From Aradus depressus (lineage: Eukaryota > Arthropoda > Insecta > Hemiptera > Aradidae), in the NCBI GenBank assembly GCA_963662175.1, contig OY759214.1:74970037-75034036 (forward strand): a stretch of DNA of 64,000 bases. The letters are read 5' to 3'. A program made the translations under genes and the position numbers. Of this stretch, positions 22,681 through 33,924 are shown in pieces; positions within the stretch are counted from its first letter, which is position 1; each line of letters begins with the position of its first letter. The notes beneath the pieces are model-generated. The model had not been told where the DNA came from, did not search any database, and saw nothing but the letters and a program-made list of their open reading frames with translations.

Positions 22681-23075
22681 CAATAATTCCCTATATTAAA
22701 ATCTTATGGATGAAAGGCACTGCTTGCCATCCTGGGTCAGTCACAATTTTCGTTCCTGATTCGGGCGGTTCTTACAGCCTTAGCTGAAATGAGTGGTTGC
22801 GTTAGCAACTGAGGTTGGGTTCGTAAGAGGTTGTGGTTACTGGCACTTACACCAGAAGCCAGTCCCTGGTAGATTCTGATGCTGGGACCAGAGCGAAGTA
22901 GTAGGTGTCCCAATTCCTCCCCTATTTCAAGGAACTAACTCCACCCTAGACCAATTCCAAACAAAGCAGGATGTTCTTACTATTTTAGAAGATTGAATTC
23001 TATCTTTGGCGGGATATGGGTGAGATCCTCAGTAACGCTGGTGAGTGATGATTCTACCAACTAAAAACTAAAAAT
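22681..23075. other. Unassigned, base-balanced segment
   Basis: Contains gaaaggcactgcttgccatc and ctggtagattctgatgctgg; compositionally unlike the flanks, with no frame or family recognised. Confidence 0.35.
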
Positions 23076-23848
23076 AAAGGGTCTAGCCGGATAAGAGTGC
23101 GAAAACTGCCCCCAACGATTTTCAGACCGACTGTTTGCACATATAAAAAGAAAATTTCCTGAAAATTTCAGCTCCCAACTCCCATTATTCGATGAGAAAA
23201 AAAATAAATGCAATTTTCATTCTCCCCCCCCCCCCCCCCCCCCTCCCCCTCCTTGCGGGTATTGCGAATATGCAACTCTCGATATTTTTTAATGTTCTTA
23301 TACTTCAAGTACACCTACAAAGTATTTAAATTAGATTTTTCATCGACTTTTGAAAAATTCAAAATGGCCTTTTTGAATGTTATTTTTGAGTGACACTCAC
23401 CAAATTTCCACAGAATATGTGTTTTTTATATCAAAATATTCCCTAATTTTTTCAAATTTTTTGATCTAAAATATACATAGTTTTTATTTTTGCAAAATAC
23501 AATATATAGCAGTAATTTGTTGAACGGTTGTTAACAGTACTATTTCAACTTAATTGTATGAAGAATATTTTTTTAATTAGATAACTTAAAATAACATTTT
23601 CATTATTCTGTATAAAATTATTATTCATTGATTGACCGTATGTAATATAACTCCTGTTATTTTTATACGAATTCAGCATATAAGAATATTATTTTATAAT
23701 ATATTTTCATTAACATTCTAGAATGTCAGCTACTTGGAAGCTGAAATTTTCAGAAAATTTTTTTTTTTATATGTGCAAACTATCGGTCAATTGCCCATTC
23801 GAAAATCGTTGGGGGCAGTTTTCGCACTCTTATCCGGCTAGACCCTTT
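23076..23848. mobile_element. 773-bp TIR element
   Basis: The inverted ends begin gggtctagccggataagagt gcgaaaactgcccccaacga and extend over the first about 90 bp; the right copy ends ctcttatccggctagaccct. The interior is AT-rich and non-coding, with a C tract at 23224-23242. A non-autonomous DNA transposon. Confidence 0.85.
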
Positions 23849-24289
23849 CAAAAAGTCCTTATACTAAAGATATAAGAAACTAAAATAATAATTTTGTATA
23901 GGTAATGTATATATAAGATTTATTTCAAGGGTATAACCTCGATTATTCTGAAGAATATACGGATTAAATGACAAAAAGGAACACTCACTGAATGGTCATT
24001 TCTGTACAGCTATAATACACACTCATGAACAGAACCATTAATAACAAATAAATAATAATACATAAGAGGAAGCAAAGGAAGGGGGGGGGGGGGGGGGGGA
24101 TTTATCCGTTACCCAGAGAAGAATATATTGTGAACCTTCTTTTTCTAGAGAGGGGCGAAGCCCATCTATCCTTACAAGGACAGAAAAAAAATGTTGATGA
24201 AGGGCCCCATGGGTCCTCTTCTTGGTACACTACCCAGCTAGTACAATTTATGATGTTGTTCGGTTAATCCTGTATTTGCATTGAAGAAT
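23849..24289. other. Unassigned sequence with G tract
   Basis: A G homopolymer near 24080-24099; otherwise AT-rich without recognised features. Confidence 0.45.
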
Positions 24290-24770
24290 AAAGTGGTGAT
24301 TCACCGTCAATGTAGTTCCTCAGCAAGTAATAATCAACTGTTTTATCTTTCCTTCCGTACCTAATCAATCCTTTGGGCTACTTATCAATGGTAATCTTTT
24401 TGGGGAGTTATGAATGATCATATTAAATTTTGTGTCGATATATTCATTACATTGGGAGTTATTGGGGTGTTTAGTCCTCTTCTCTGAGCCTCCCTTCCCT
24501 TCAGTCGATATCGCTGAAAGTCAATAAGTGTCTTATGAGGTTCTGGATACATAATTTTATGTCGGTACTTATTCTAGGATACATTTTTATTTTTCAACTA
24601 TATCGACACATCATAAAAATGTATTCTATATTGATTTGATAGTATGAGAATTTAGGAGCGCGTATTAAGTCAGCTGTTGATTTTTAGCGGAAACAATCGA
24701 CTGGTTTTGAAAGAGGAGCGATAAGTCAATGTACATTGCCGGTGATTCACCGACGAATTTTTAAATTAAA
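24290..24770 (+). repeat. Family D copies
   Basis: gtggtgattcaccgtcaatg, agttcctcagcaagtaataa, cattgggagttattggggtg and a terminal cggtgattcaccgacgaatt show at least one near-complete copy and an abutting reverse end. Confidence 0.7.
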
Positions 24771-24800
24771 TTTTAGAAATCATTTTATCAAAATTAAGTG

Positions 24801-25514
24801 TAATTATTCCCAATCGGGCCTCCACCCCAAATCGCGCCCAATTTTTTTTTTAGTAATTCGTATGACAAACAGGAAAACATTTAATATTAAATCGGTGGCA
24901 GAAAAAAAAATTAAAAAAAATATATATCTAGTTCATAAAAAAAATGTATTTCTCAATATAAACGATATAATATGTCAACTAGTCTTCATATTTTATTTAA
25001 TATATAATGAAATAATCTAGGATTAGAGCAGAAAACTGTAAACCACAGTAAGAATGTCAAAAATCCAGTTGATGTATCCCCATGGGGGAGCATAACAAAA
25101 ATATCTAGTTCATAAAAAAAATATCTAGATCATAAAAAAAAATTAATTCTTAATATAAACGATTTAATATGTCAATTTGATATTTTTTATGCTCTCCCAT
25201 GGGGTTTCTCTATATCAGGAGAACCTGGGCTGTTTCACTAAAAGGACCGACGGGAATGTCAACATTACATTTCTTCTGATACATCAAGTGGATTTTAGAA
25301 ATTCTTACTGTGTTTTTAAGTTTTATGCTCTAATCCTAGATTATTTCATTCAATATTATGAAAATATTAAGAATAGTTGACATATTATATCGTTTACATT
25401 GAGAAATAAATTTTTTTTATGATATAGATGTTTTCATGTTGCTGTTGATTATACAAATTATTTAAAAAAACAATCTGGAGCGATTTGGGGGGGAGGCCCG
25501 ATTCGGAATAATTA
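24801..25514. mobile_element. 714-bp foldback element
   Basis: Outer arms taattattcccaatcgggcc (24801) and gaggcccgattcggaataat (ending 25514) pair, as do inner blocks (24922-25116 with 25182-25428), for example ccatgggggagcataac / gctctcccatgggg. The right arm contains about 60 extra bases (gggctgtttcactaaaagga) absent from the left. No coding capacity. Confidence 0.8.
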
Positions 25515-25920
25515 CCAAATTGAGAAGTACAGGATTAGATCTCATTGAACTAGGGAGAAGAGTAAAGATATCAAAATTAGTGCTAATTTGACGTTTGGCC
25601 CAAAAATCATAGCCCACGGATGGCTTCCAATGCCGTGATCCATCCCAAAGCGTGATCCACTCCATACGCTCACTTCAAAAACTCCATGAAAAGAGTCTGT
25701 TTCTGGTCTACAGAGGCGATGAGCTCTGTCTCCAGTCCAGAGGATGAGTCCTAACATTGATTATCTCCGCCAAGTAATCCCCAGACCATTCTCTAGTTGG
25801 GGAGCCCAGTTGTCGCATTGAGCCCAGTTGACATTCCGATGATTAAACCCAAACCAGGAGCTCTAGCCTATTGTGATGCTTCGCTCTGATTAACTTCACA
25901 CTGAAAACTCATAGTTATCC
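25515..25920 (-). pseudogene. Tc1-type transposase relic
   Basis: Minus-strand frames give RSWFGFNHRNVNWAQ, then ILWTGDRAHRLCRPETDSF, HGVFEVSVWSGSRFGMDHGI and HPWAMIFGP. This order is typical of the central DDE part of Tc1-like transposases. The frame is broken and both the N-terminal DNA-binding part and the C-terminus are missing. Confidence 0.7.
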
Positions 25921-25999
25921 TCATGTCCAATGTTTCATCAATATTCTGATCTCTGTTGGCTCTAATCACTACGAGTAATGTATTTATTTATCTTTTGTT

Positions 26000-26200
26000 C
26001 TACTTCCCGAGGAAGGAAGTTATTTAATCGGTCAGAAATTCGATGTTCAAATTTCATCGGAATTTTATATTTCTCTACCATCCGACTCCAAAGTTGACTT
26101 ATTCAGCTGATTTCCTAACACTAAATATTGCCCCGATTTTCTTCCATTCGGATTCTGCAAATATTTTTGTAAATAAAATCGAAAATTCTCTATAATATAA
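26000..26200 (-). repeat. Family D fragment, reverse
   Basis: ttatttaatcggtcagaaat and tcgatgttcaaatttcatcg are the outer part of reverse family D. Confidence 0.55.
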
Positions 26201-26364
26201 TAATAGGCTGTGACTCAGATGGGAAAATTGAACATGAAATTTTAAATTGTTAAAGTTTTTAAATGTTTTTATTTACTTATAGTTTAATTTTATTATAGAG
26301 AATTTTAGATATTATATACTAAAATATTTTAACTAGGTTATTTTCAAAAAAAAAAAAAATATTT

Positions 26365-26455
26365 ATCAGACTCCCAGATGATGAGGGCAACCTCGAAAGT
26401 CGGCTAGCTAATACAAATAAAAAATCTGTGAGAGGTCAGACTACATCTTATTGGA
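26365..26455 (+). repeat. Family E tail
   Basis: agatgatgagggcaacctcg, aaagtcggctagctaataca and gtgagaggtcagactacatc. Confidence 0.6.
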
Positions 26456-26865
26456 CAACCTGTGAGAAACATTCATTACAACGGCATGGGATTCTTGAGT
26501 TGATCCCACTTCTGCTGAATTTATAATTCCGCTGAAAATTTATATCTGTTTTTCTTATAGGGTTTTGAACTAACATATAACATTTCGTATCATTACAATG
26601 GAGGTTATTACAGTTTTTTAGGTAAGCCCTCTTATTATTCACCCTTTTCCCTTTGGCCGATTTTCCTGTAAGTCCATAGCTAGCGCTTTTATAGGATACA
26701 TATATAACATTTTGTGTCTATATATTCCTTCTATCGGGAACTATGCACACCTACACATTGTGAAAGAGGAACTTAGTTTTTTTTTTTTTTTTTTTTTTGA
26801 AATGTCGGAAAAAATTTAATTCTGACGAAAACTCAGCATCACGAAAATATAAAACGTACGCTCTA
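26456..26865. repeat. Family D debris
   Basis: acatttcgtatcattacaat, ttttaggtaagccctcttat and ccttctatcgggaactatgc are diverged family D blocks; a T tract lies at 26779-26798. Confidence 0.5.
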
Positions 26866-27339
26866 AGGTGGTTATTACCGCCCTACAGACGAGAGCATTA
26901 CTAGGCTTACTTATAAGTCCTACTGTGAATCTAGGATGTCAGCATTAAGTCCCCACTAGTTCTCTCATCTCCAGGAATATTGGTTAAGCCCCGAGCTCAT
27001 TTTCAGGCTCCAGAATCCAGGAGTGTCGGGAAACATAAGACTTTATGGAGAAAGAATATTACAAAGACTGAAGAAAAAGCGAGGATGACTGTGGATATAA
27101 ACAATTTTAATGCTACTCTTAGAAACATTGAGATTCCTCCATGAAGAACAATTTCTTTTATTACCCAGCTACTAACAATTGTACTCAGAGGAAAATATCT
27201 CAATATAAAACTTCATACTGCTATGAAATTTCATTTGATAATATTCATAATGTTAGTTATTGTAAATACTTGTTTTATTTATGTTAGTTTTTATATCCCC
27301 CCCCCCCCCCCCCTCCCCTACTCAATGTAAAATAAAAAA
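26866..27339. other. Unassigned sequence
   Basis: Includes a C tract at 27297-27313. A 66-codon minus frame at 27003-27203 has no recognisable domain. Confidence 0.4.
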
Positions 27340-27605
27340 AATATTTGATGTGCCCATTAGAGGACTTTCTTATACCAACAACGCTTACAAATCACTCTCT
27401 GACTCTCCTTCTCGAAATCATTTCATTTAATCTCTTTGTACAGGGTAATTCTGCGATTAGACATTCTTATACTCACAATCAGTAATGCCAATGTAAAATG
27501 ATTTGAATGATGGAAGGGGGAGAGAGAGACTGATCTGTAAGTGTGGTTGGTGTAGGAATGTCCGTTAATGGCCACATCACTTTTTTATTTTTTTCTTAAT
27601 TTTTA
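27340..27605. mobile_element. Family C MITE, both arms
   Basis: Left arm atgtgcccattagaggactt tcttatacc; right arm gatctgtaagtgtggttggt ... taatggccacatcac. The halves are inverted relative to each other, so the whole can fold on itself. Confidence 0.78.
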
Positions 27606-27764
27606 TAATTAAAAAAAATAAAAAATTGTGATGTGGCCATAACAGGACTTACATCACATATATTTTTCTTAATTTTTATAATTTTTCAAAAAAACGACAG
27701 ATACAAAAACCATATTTTAAAGTTCGTTGCTATGAGTTACGATTTAAATATTACTTTTCTTTTT

Positions 27765-27928
27765 TTTTTCTTTTGGCCTTATGTACGATGCATATTAGCC
27801 ATGTCACTGTGTAATTTACTAGTTATTTACGACATCCGTGGCCCCGGACGGGATTCGAACCCGCAAACCATGGTGAGACCCTGCGACTAAAGCCCTACGC
27901 TCTAGCCCGCACGACCACCATGGCCCCC
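27765..27928 (-). mobile_element. SINE-A copy, internally deleted
   Basis: ttggccttatgtacgatgca, gacatccgtggccccggacg, ggattcgaacccgcaaacca and gcccgcacgaccaccatggc. The block between ggccccg and gacggg is shortened. Confidence 0.85.
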
Positions 27929-27959
27929 AAAATTACTTAGATATATTCCTTATAGACAT

Positions 27960-28520
27960 TTAGCTTACATTCTTCTGTGCAAAATAACCTTTGTCGTCTT
28001 TGAGGATTTATTAGCGATTGGAAGTTTTTATAAAAAACAATTTTGGTAAGAAACAATTTTGCCATAGGACTAACTGTTTTCGGGTAAATCAAGAAAACGT
28101 CAAAAAATATGTGTGTTTTAAAACTACATTTCAAAATGGTTTTCGGCATGCATCTCGAAAATTGGACGACCTGTAAAAAATCATATAAATTATCTATTTT
28201 AGTATTCTCTACAACTATTACTCACTTCTTTAAAACATAAGCTGTATCTTGTAAAATGTAGTTAGGTCCCATGAGAAAGTGGTCTCAATTTTTGTTCGAT
28301 TTCGGCCAAAATCTAACCACACCTTAGTTAAAACATTTAATTCTTTCAATTCCAATTTCAAGTTTATAGCTACAATCGTTTCTGCGGTAGAGAGCTCACA
28401 ACTTTTCAATCACATACACACAGACAGACATCATTGCGAAAATGGTCCAAACGTATTCAGAGGACCTCGAAACCTGAAAATCAGTTGAAGCCTAGATCTC
28501 GGATTTTCGCGTAGTTCCAT
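27960..28520 (+). repeat. Family I dispersed repeat
   Basis: gccataggactaactgtttt, cgggtaaatcaagaaaacgt, caagtttatagctacaatcg and gcgaaaatggtccaaacgta lie in order. Confidence 0.65.
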
Positions 28521-28524
28521 ATAG

Positions 28525-28881
28525 GTTAGGTTAGGTTTTATGACTCATGTCCGGGCTTTAACTCGAAAGAGCGCTGTATACGAGGCCATATCGCCTACTA
28601 CCAGAGCGCTCTTTCGTCACTCTGGTGGAGATGAGCCCGACTCTACTTTGGGAGACCTAAATTTGGCCTACCCTAAATTTTTATTCACCTAGGGCAGGGG
28701 TCTTTAACGAGTACCTGACATCGTGTAGGCTCGGGACCATCGCTTAACATCCCATCCGAAGGACTGCTTAAGTTTATTTTACCTCCCAGATAAAATAAAC
28801 TAAGGGCCTCGGTCGAGTTTCGAACCCACGATCTTGAACTCAGAAGACAAGCACGCACACCACTGAGCTACCGGCGCCCTC
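28525..28881 (-). mobile_element. SINE-B, full-length copy with small duplication
   Basis: ggttaggttaggttttatga (tail), ctaccagagcgctctttcgt, gtaggctcgggaccatcgct, cactgagctaccggcgccct (head). cgaaagagcgctgtatacga near 28563 is an extra inverted piece of the inner sequence. Confidence 0.88.
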
Positions 28882-28974
28882 TACTTCCTTATATTATAGG
28901 TAAGAAAACAAAAAATAAATGAAGAACGGTGGCGTAGAAGGTAATGTAGATTGAGAGGGACTAGGCTAAAAAAA

Positions 28975-29470
28975 TTAAAAGTCCTCGATGAATCACCGGT
29001 TGTACTTCTCGCAACGATTTAATCAATTACGTTTTCTCTCTCCCAGACTAATCGATCTTTTGGGCTAAATGTCGATACTTGTTTTATAAAGGACTTCTGA
29101 ATCCATTTACTACATTTTTTCTCGATACATTCACTATATCGACAGTTATTAAGGTTTTTGCGATGAACCACCCCTCTGATCTCCCCTCGCTTCCCTTAGG
29201 TCGATTCCTAAATGAGAGGGAATTTTGTGTCGATACAATGATTACAAATGCAGTTATTAGAGTTTTTATGTTATGCCTCCCCCCCCCCCCCCCTTACCTT
29301 TGACCGATTTGACTGAAAATTTATGTGTCATCCTTATTGGTTTCTGGATACACAAATCTAATTTCGTGTAGGTACAATTCTGCCATAGTTATGGTCTTCA
29401 CAGAGAAACACAGACAGATATTTTTTTTCTTTTTTAGATAAGGAGTCGGATAGCATGAAATTCCATGAAA
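28975..29470 (+). repeat. Family D copy, near full length
   Basis: gatgaatcaccggttgtact, tctcgcaacgatttaatcaa, ctatatcgacagttattaag, cagagaaacacagacagata. A C tract lies at 29279-29293. Confidence 0.68.
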
Positions 29471-29479
29471 AACTTATCT

Positions 29480-29725
29480 GGGTTTATGAAAGTCACTTAG
29501 TATAAGGACGACAACTGTTACTTTTCTGCGGAAGCGGCCGAAGGAGCGGTGCTCAACCCAAAAACCCTATCAACTGTCGATATAAAATTTAGTATGATTC
29601 AAAAGTCCATATTGATTTTTAACCAAACCAAAAATTGGGTACAGAGGGAGAACAAAAACTTAGTTGATTAATTCGTGAGGGGAAGTACTTTGCCGATGAT
29701 TCAGAGACAAGTTCTTTAAAAAAAA
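29480..29725 (-). repeat. Family D fragment, reverse
   Basis: gcggaagcggccgaaggagc, cccaaaaaccctatcaactg, gttgattaattcgtgagggg. Confidence 0.6.
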
Positions 29726-29734
29726 AATTTTATT

Positions 29735-30530
29735 GCTTTTCCTCCAACTCGCTGTTGGCCCCCTATGCTGATGATACTCTGCTTGTATCTCAGCATCCAG
29801 ATGTGAGGTTCATGTCGTGATGGACTGGAAGAATAGGTGGAATCTTGGAATAAACACTGCTAAAACGATGGCCAAAGTCTTCACTCTTCGAAGGACTAAC
29901 TTGGACACACTCACACAGATTCGAATCAACAATGACGTCATACCCTGGACTCCTACTGATGTGACGATCAAGTACCTTGGAGTACATTTCGACACTAGAC
30001 TGACATGGAAGACACACATACATAGAAAACTAACACAAGCCTACACTCGACTATCACAACTATACCCACTACTGAACAGACGTACACCACTCAGACACAA
30101 ATGCTGCACACTACTCTACACAGCCTTATTACGACCACTCATCACCTATGCATCACCCATTTGACAAGGTGCAAGCAAAACTCATCTAGACAAAATTCTA
30201 AGGTTTGAAAACAAGGTTCTTCGTTTGGCAGTGAGCTCACCTTGGTTCGTCCGGAATCAGCAGATCCGAAGGGAAGTGGACATCCCGGACATCGAGGCTT
30301 TCATCGTCAAACTGACCCTAGACTACCATGAAAACCTCGTCCTGGTGCCTGGAGCCCAGTTCTACAAGTTGGGAGAACCAACACCAGATAGGAGGCTCAA
30401 ACCTCGTCTCTATCAACATTTTGTTAACTATCCATGAACTTTTTTTTTTTTTTAAATTTAAATGTTACCTTTTAATGTTTTCAGTTTTGTGTGTAGCACC
30501 AACTTGTGCTGAACCAATAAAATGCTTTTT
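29735..30530 (+). pseudogene. Jockey-type LINE 3' half (RT and C-terminus), dead
   Basis: LAPYADDTLLVSQHPDV carries the intact YADD catalytic box at 29764-29775. A frame change near 29815 leads to WNLGINTAKTMAKVFTLRR, then VTIKYLGVHFDTRLTWKTHI, CTLLYTALLRPLITYASPI and, after a stop, KILRFENKVLRLAVSSPWFV and ...FYKLGEPTPDRRLKPRLY. The 3' UTR ends ccaataaaatgc plus a T/A tract at about 30530. It is 5' truncated with at least two disablements. It lies only about 250 bp upstream of host exon 1. Confidence 0.88.
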
Positions 30531-30779
30531 TTTTTATTGGTTTTGTTCATCTTAATCATAATATATCTTTCTCAACATAAGATATATTTTATTTAATATA
30601 TAATTATTTACCGATATATTTGTTACCCTTATGCACCTCTGTTATAAGCTACTTCTGTTACGAACTATCGCATGCTCGCCTTTACCCACAGCCCAGGCTC
30701 CCCCACTGTTCGCTCATCTGGTCTTGAATCCCCTATCTATTACTACCAGCATTAACCATGATTTGTGGTCTGTTGACAG

Positions 30780-30952
30780 AGCTGAACGACGAATGGGATC
30801 TGACCCCTACGAAGACAGACATGGAGCTGGAGACTCCAGGATCAACGATGGAGGGTATCACGTTCCAGGTCCGCTACATTGGCAGTGTCCCAGTTACAGT
30901 ACCAAGTAGCGCCAAAGCAACGGCGGATGCCGTCAGGAGTATTGTCACTGCG
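30780..30952 (+). CDS. LDLRAP1: LDLRAP1-like exon 1 (N-terminal arm and first PTB strands)
   Basis: Translates to ELNDEWDLTP..., then MEGITFQVRYIGSV (first PTB beta strand, equivalent to the LLEGMLFSLKYLG part of ARH) and ends ...AVRSIVTA. The acceptor is ctgttgacag before 30780, entering in phase 1. The donor is gcg|gtagat after 30952, phase 0. Joined to the next exon it reads IVTA-AKSSGRK, colinear and equal in length with IVATAKASGKK of ARH. An ATG at 30758 is in frame and could be a start, but vertebrate ARH has an upstream exon with a basic N-terminus and the acceptor here is good, so I treat this as an internal exon. A LINE tail starts 8 bases past the exon end. Confidence 0.78.
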
Positions 30953-30960
30953 GTAGATAC

Positions 30961-31055
30961 ATAATAATAATAATATTTATTTATTTGAAATCATAATATA
31001 GTAATAGGATATGTCATAATTGTGTATATAAAAATAGTCTTTAAATTATACATGT
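30961..31055 (-). repeat. Family H LINE-like tail beside exon 1 donor
   Basis: taataataataatatttatt, tagtaataggatatgtcata and the following AT block match the family H end at 42862-42920. The (ATT)n side begins 8 bases after the last base of exon 1. Confidence 0.6.
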
Positions 31056-31056
31056 T

Positions 31057-31248
31057 GCCTACTACCAGAACGCTCTTTTGTCCTATGAGCGTCCTAAATG
31101 TTGCCTACCCAAGATTTTTATTCATGTAGGGTAGCGTTATTTAACGAGTACTTGACATCGCGCAGGCTCGAGACCATTGTTTAACGTTCCATCCGAAGGT
31201 CGGCGTGCTCAAGGTTTTTTTACCACTGAGCCACCGGCGCCCTTACCG
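31057..31248 (-). mobile_element. SINE-B, internally deleted copy
   Basis: ctactaccagaacgctcttt, cgagtacttgacatcgcgca, ccatccgaaggtcggcgtgc and ccactgagccaccggcgccc. Confidence 0.8.
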
Positions 31249-31338
31249 GGGTTGTATGAAAGCCGTCATTGTGCTTCGATCTGCTTTATTATTTTCTGGT
31301 GCCTAACTAAATAGAGAATATCTCATAGAAATAAAAGA

Positions 31339-31470
31339 TGTTGTCTCCCCACTGTTTTATTTTAGACCAGAATCGGTTTTCGACGCAACAGTGTTATCAG
31401 TGGTTCATCACACCCACACAGCACAGCGGTTAAAAGACAACTGGCCAGTCATAATAACTAACCAACTATC
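31339..31470 (-). repeat. Dispersed LINE/PLE-like tail
   Basis: ttgtctccccactgttttat, ccagaatcggttttcgacgc and agtgttatcagtggttcatc match 20895-21020. Confidence 0.55.
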
Positions 31471-32379
31471 CCCACCCAACACTCATCGAAAAAATAGTTT
31501 CTTTTCTACTTTTTGAGTGTATATATGTATTATATTTTAATAACTAAAAAATAGAAGATAAATGAATATAAACTCGCCAAATATTAATAAATACAATAAA
31601 ATATATTTTATATTTATATTTTTTTAAGATAAATCTTCTCTCAGGGCGATTACACAATTCTTCCTCAAAACATAATGAGGAAATACAGAAAAAATCAAAA
31701 CTAATAAACAAATTACATTTAAAAAAATAGTTACAATGACAATTATTGAAATTTAAACTATTCCCTGATCTATTAAATACGAGTACTTTCAAATCAGTAG
31801 TTAAATATAAATAATTAGTAGTTCCTAACGTTTTTGTTTATAGAGAATGCAAAACTAGTTTTGGAAAAAATAAAATAAAATACACAAACAAGTGAAATAT
31901 GAAGAAATAAAAATAATAAATGTTGAAAGCGGAAGGAAATGATAAATAAATAACAAAATTTAACAAAAAAAATACCTATTTATTAATAACAAAATAAGAT
32001 ATACTATATTACGTCAGTGATATTATATTTGATCAACAAAATGACTCCTGCGTAGTTATGTGACGTTACAAAACGTCATAATGATCCTTCAATTAAATAA
32101 TTTTCATCATATACAAGAAAAAATTCTTGGGTTTCTTTGTTTTATTGTAGTTACAGCATTTGAAATTTGAGGAGGAGGAAGAGTGATTAGTACAAAGGAG
32201 TATACAAAGTAATAATCGTTAATATCCATAAAATAATGTAGTAATAAAATATTAAAGTAATAAAAAAGTAGGTAACAAAAATTAATGATTATATTTTTAA
32301 ATTATGTTGCTTTAAAATTAATTGTTTATTTTTAGAGCTTTTTAAATCCTTTGAATTGTTTTTTAGTGTTTATTTAACG
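31471..32379. other. Unassigned AT-rich intron sequence
   Basis: Long A/T-rich stretch inside intron 1, without exon-like segments. Confidence 0.5.
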
Positions 32380-32510
32380 TTGCATCGACTGCAGGGTCAT
32401 TAGCGACGACTATTGTGTCTGTTCTTCGGAGTTTGTTGTCTTCCATCTGAATCCATTCATTGTTCCAGTGTTGTTCAATTTTTCTAGTTTAATAGTAGGA
32501 CCAAGTAATG
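32380..32510 (-). mobile_element. LINE fragment (paralogue of 33.6 kb relic)
   Basis: tgttgtcttccatctgaatc cattcattgttccagtgttg matches 33617-33657 closely. The piece is too short to translate usefully. Confidence 0.6.
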
Positions 32511-32561
32511 TTTAAATTGTAGCGCATAGTAAGGAATTGTAAAATATATAATATATATATT

Positions 32562-32760
32562 TTGTGATGTGGCCATTACAGGACTGTCTTATACCAACCA
32601 CTTTTGTACAGATCACTCTCCCTCCACGACCCCCCTCAAATTCACGTCACTGTGCATAAGAAAGTCAGTCTCAGAATTGTATGCTGGTGTGAAATGATTT
32701 TGAGAGGGGGGATGTGAAGGAGGAAATATATAAAACTCCTGGCCACATCAAATATTTTAG
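32562..32760. mobile_element. Family C MITE
   Basis: tgatgtggccattacaggac, ccaaccacttttgtacagat, gtgtgaaatgattttgagag and tcctggccacatcaaatatt; the ends are inverted copies. Confidence 0.8.
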
Positions 32761-32839
32761 TAAAACCAATTATTTTCATTCTAACCAATTTAATAGAAAG
32801 AAATTCCGAACTCTATTTGTAGTTTTAATTCCCCAACAA

Positions 32840-33085
32840 TATGAAGTATAAGGGAAGTCATGTAATCGATTAGAAATTCGAAGAAATATCATGTTTTTCG
32901 ACACCCAGATTGTAAGAGTTTGTCTGAGTGTACTCACTGTAATTTAGTGTGTTTTAGAAGCCCCTGTGTAAGTCAAATATAGAAATGTCGACTGTTTTTG
33001 AAGAAGAAGCAAAAAATGAATTGATTATATCGTTCTGGGGAAGTACATTGATGGAGATTCAATGGCGACTTTTTAAAAACCTAAT
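32840..33085 (-). repeat. Family D, reverse, diverged
   Basis: tatgaagtataagggaagtc, atgtaatcgattagaaattc, cgttctggggaagtacattg. Confidence 0.55.
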
Positions 33086-33139
33086 TGTATGGGTTATAAT
33101 AGCAGTTGGAAATTGCGGTCCCATACGGAAGTACATTCG

Positions 33140-33780
33140 TGAATGATCCATGTTTTTTAATTTTGCATTCTCTTGGTCCCGAATTGAAACAGTCCCAACA
33201 GGAACTTTCGCTCGCTCACCCGTGTTGCCCGTAGAGTTTTGCGTCTTTAAGGAACTGGATGAGTCCGTTGTATTCGTCTTTGGGCGTTTGGAGTAGTTTT
33301 TTTCATGTCAGTCGGTAGTTTGTATTTGTATCTTAATGTGATGCAGTCAATCAGTATAATATACTGATTGACTGCATCACATTAAGATACAAATACAAAC
33401 TACCGACTGACATGAAAAAAACATATTATGTTGTACTGTGAGCTCTGTGTAGTCTTGGTTGCAGGAGCATGTCGGCTGTTCAAGTCCAACCAGTAGGTAG
33501 GAATGTGTCAGTTTCATATGTCCAAGTCTTAGTCTTATGATGATCACCGTGTCTCGTCTGTTCATGGTGCTTGGAGGTTTCCACGGCTTGTTTTCTTCTT
33601 TTATTCTTCGGTTTTTGTTGTCTTCCATCTGAGTCCATTCATTTTTCCAGTGTTGTTCAATTTTTCTTCTGAAGTATTTCGAAAGGTCCTGTACTGTGTT
33701 AACTGTTTGTTGAGGCAATAAGGGGGAGAGTGCAGCGTCTCTTGCGGCAAGGCCTGCTTTTTCGTTCCCATTTACTTGTT
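33140..33780 (-). pseudogene. Jockey-type LINE ORF2 C-terminus with internal inversion
   Basis: Minus-strand order: NGNEKAGLAARDAALS (RNase H end, GNEKA..AA), QDLSKYFRRKIEQHWKNEW, IIRLRLGHMKLTHSYLL (RLRLGH...TH block), EQPTCSCNQDYTELTVQH (zinc-knuckle-like C.C....T..H). Then comes the palindrome at 33296-33422, after which the expected end resumes: ILIDCITLRYKYKLPTDMKK ... QFLKDAKLYGQHG. The domain order fits Jockey-clade elements carrying RNase H. It is 5' truncated and disrupted. Confidence 0.85.
33296..33422. repeat. Perfect 127-bp palindrome
   Basis: Two 63-bp arms around a single A at 33359. Outer bases are gtttttttcatgtcagtcgg and ccgactgacatgaaaaaaac; no mismatch was found when read base by base. 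It lies inside the LINE relic. Confidence 0.95.
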
Positions 33781-33924
33781 ACTTTTTTTATTTAATTTAT
33801 ATATAGTAGTAATAAAATATTAAATATATATATATTTAATATTTTAGTACTACTATTTTTTTATGAATTTTAACGAACAGTATTTTATAATTGTTTCTTT
33901 TGTCAGTGAATGATGGGTTTTTGT
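33781..33924. other. AT-rich spacer
   Basis: Small AT palindrome (ttaaatatatatatatttaa) near 33820. Confidence 0.5.

Noticed and set aside
30631..30909. 92-codon frame overlapping exon 1 in another phase
   Set aside because: It is a shadow of exon 1; only the other frame yields the PTB strand and joins exon 2.
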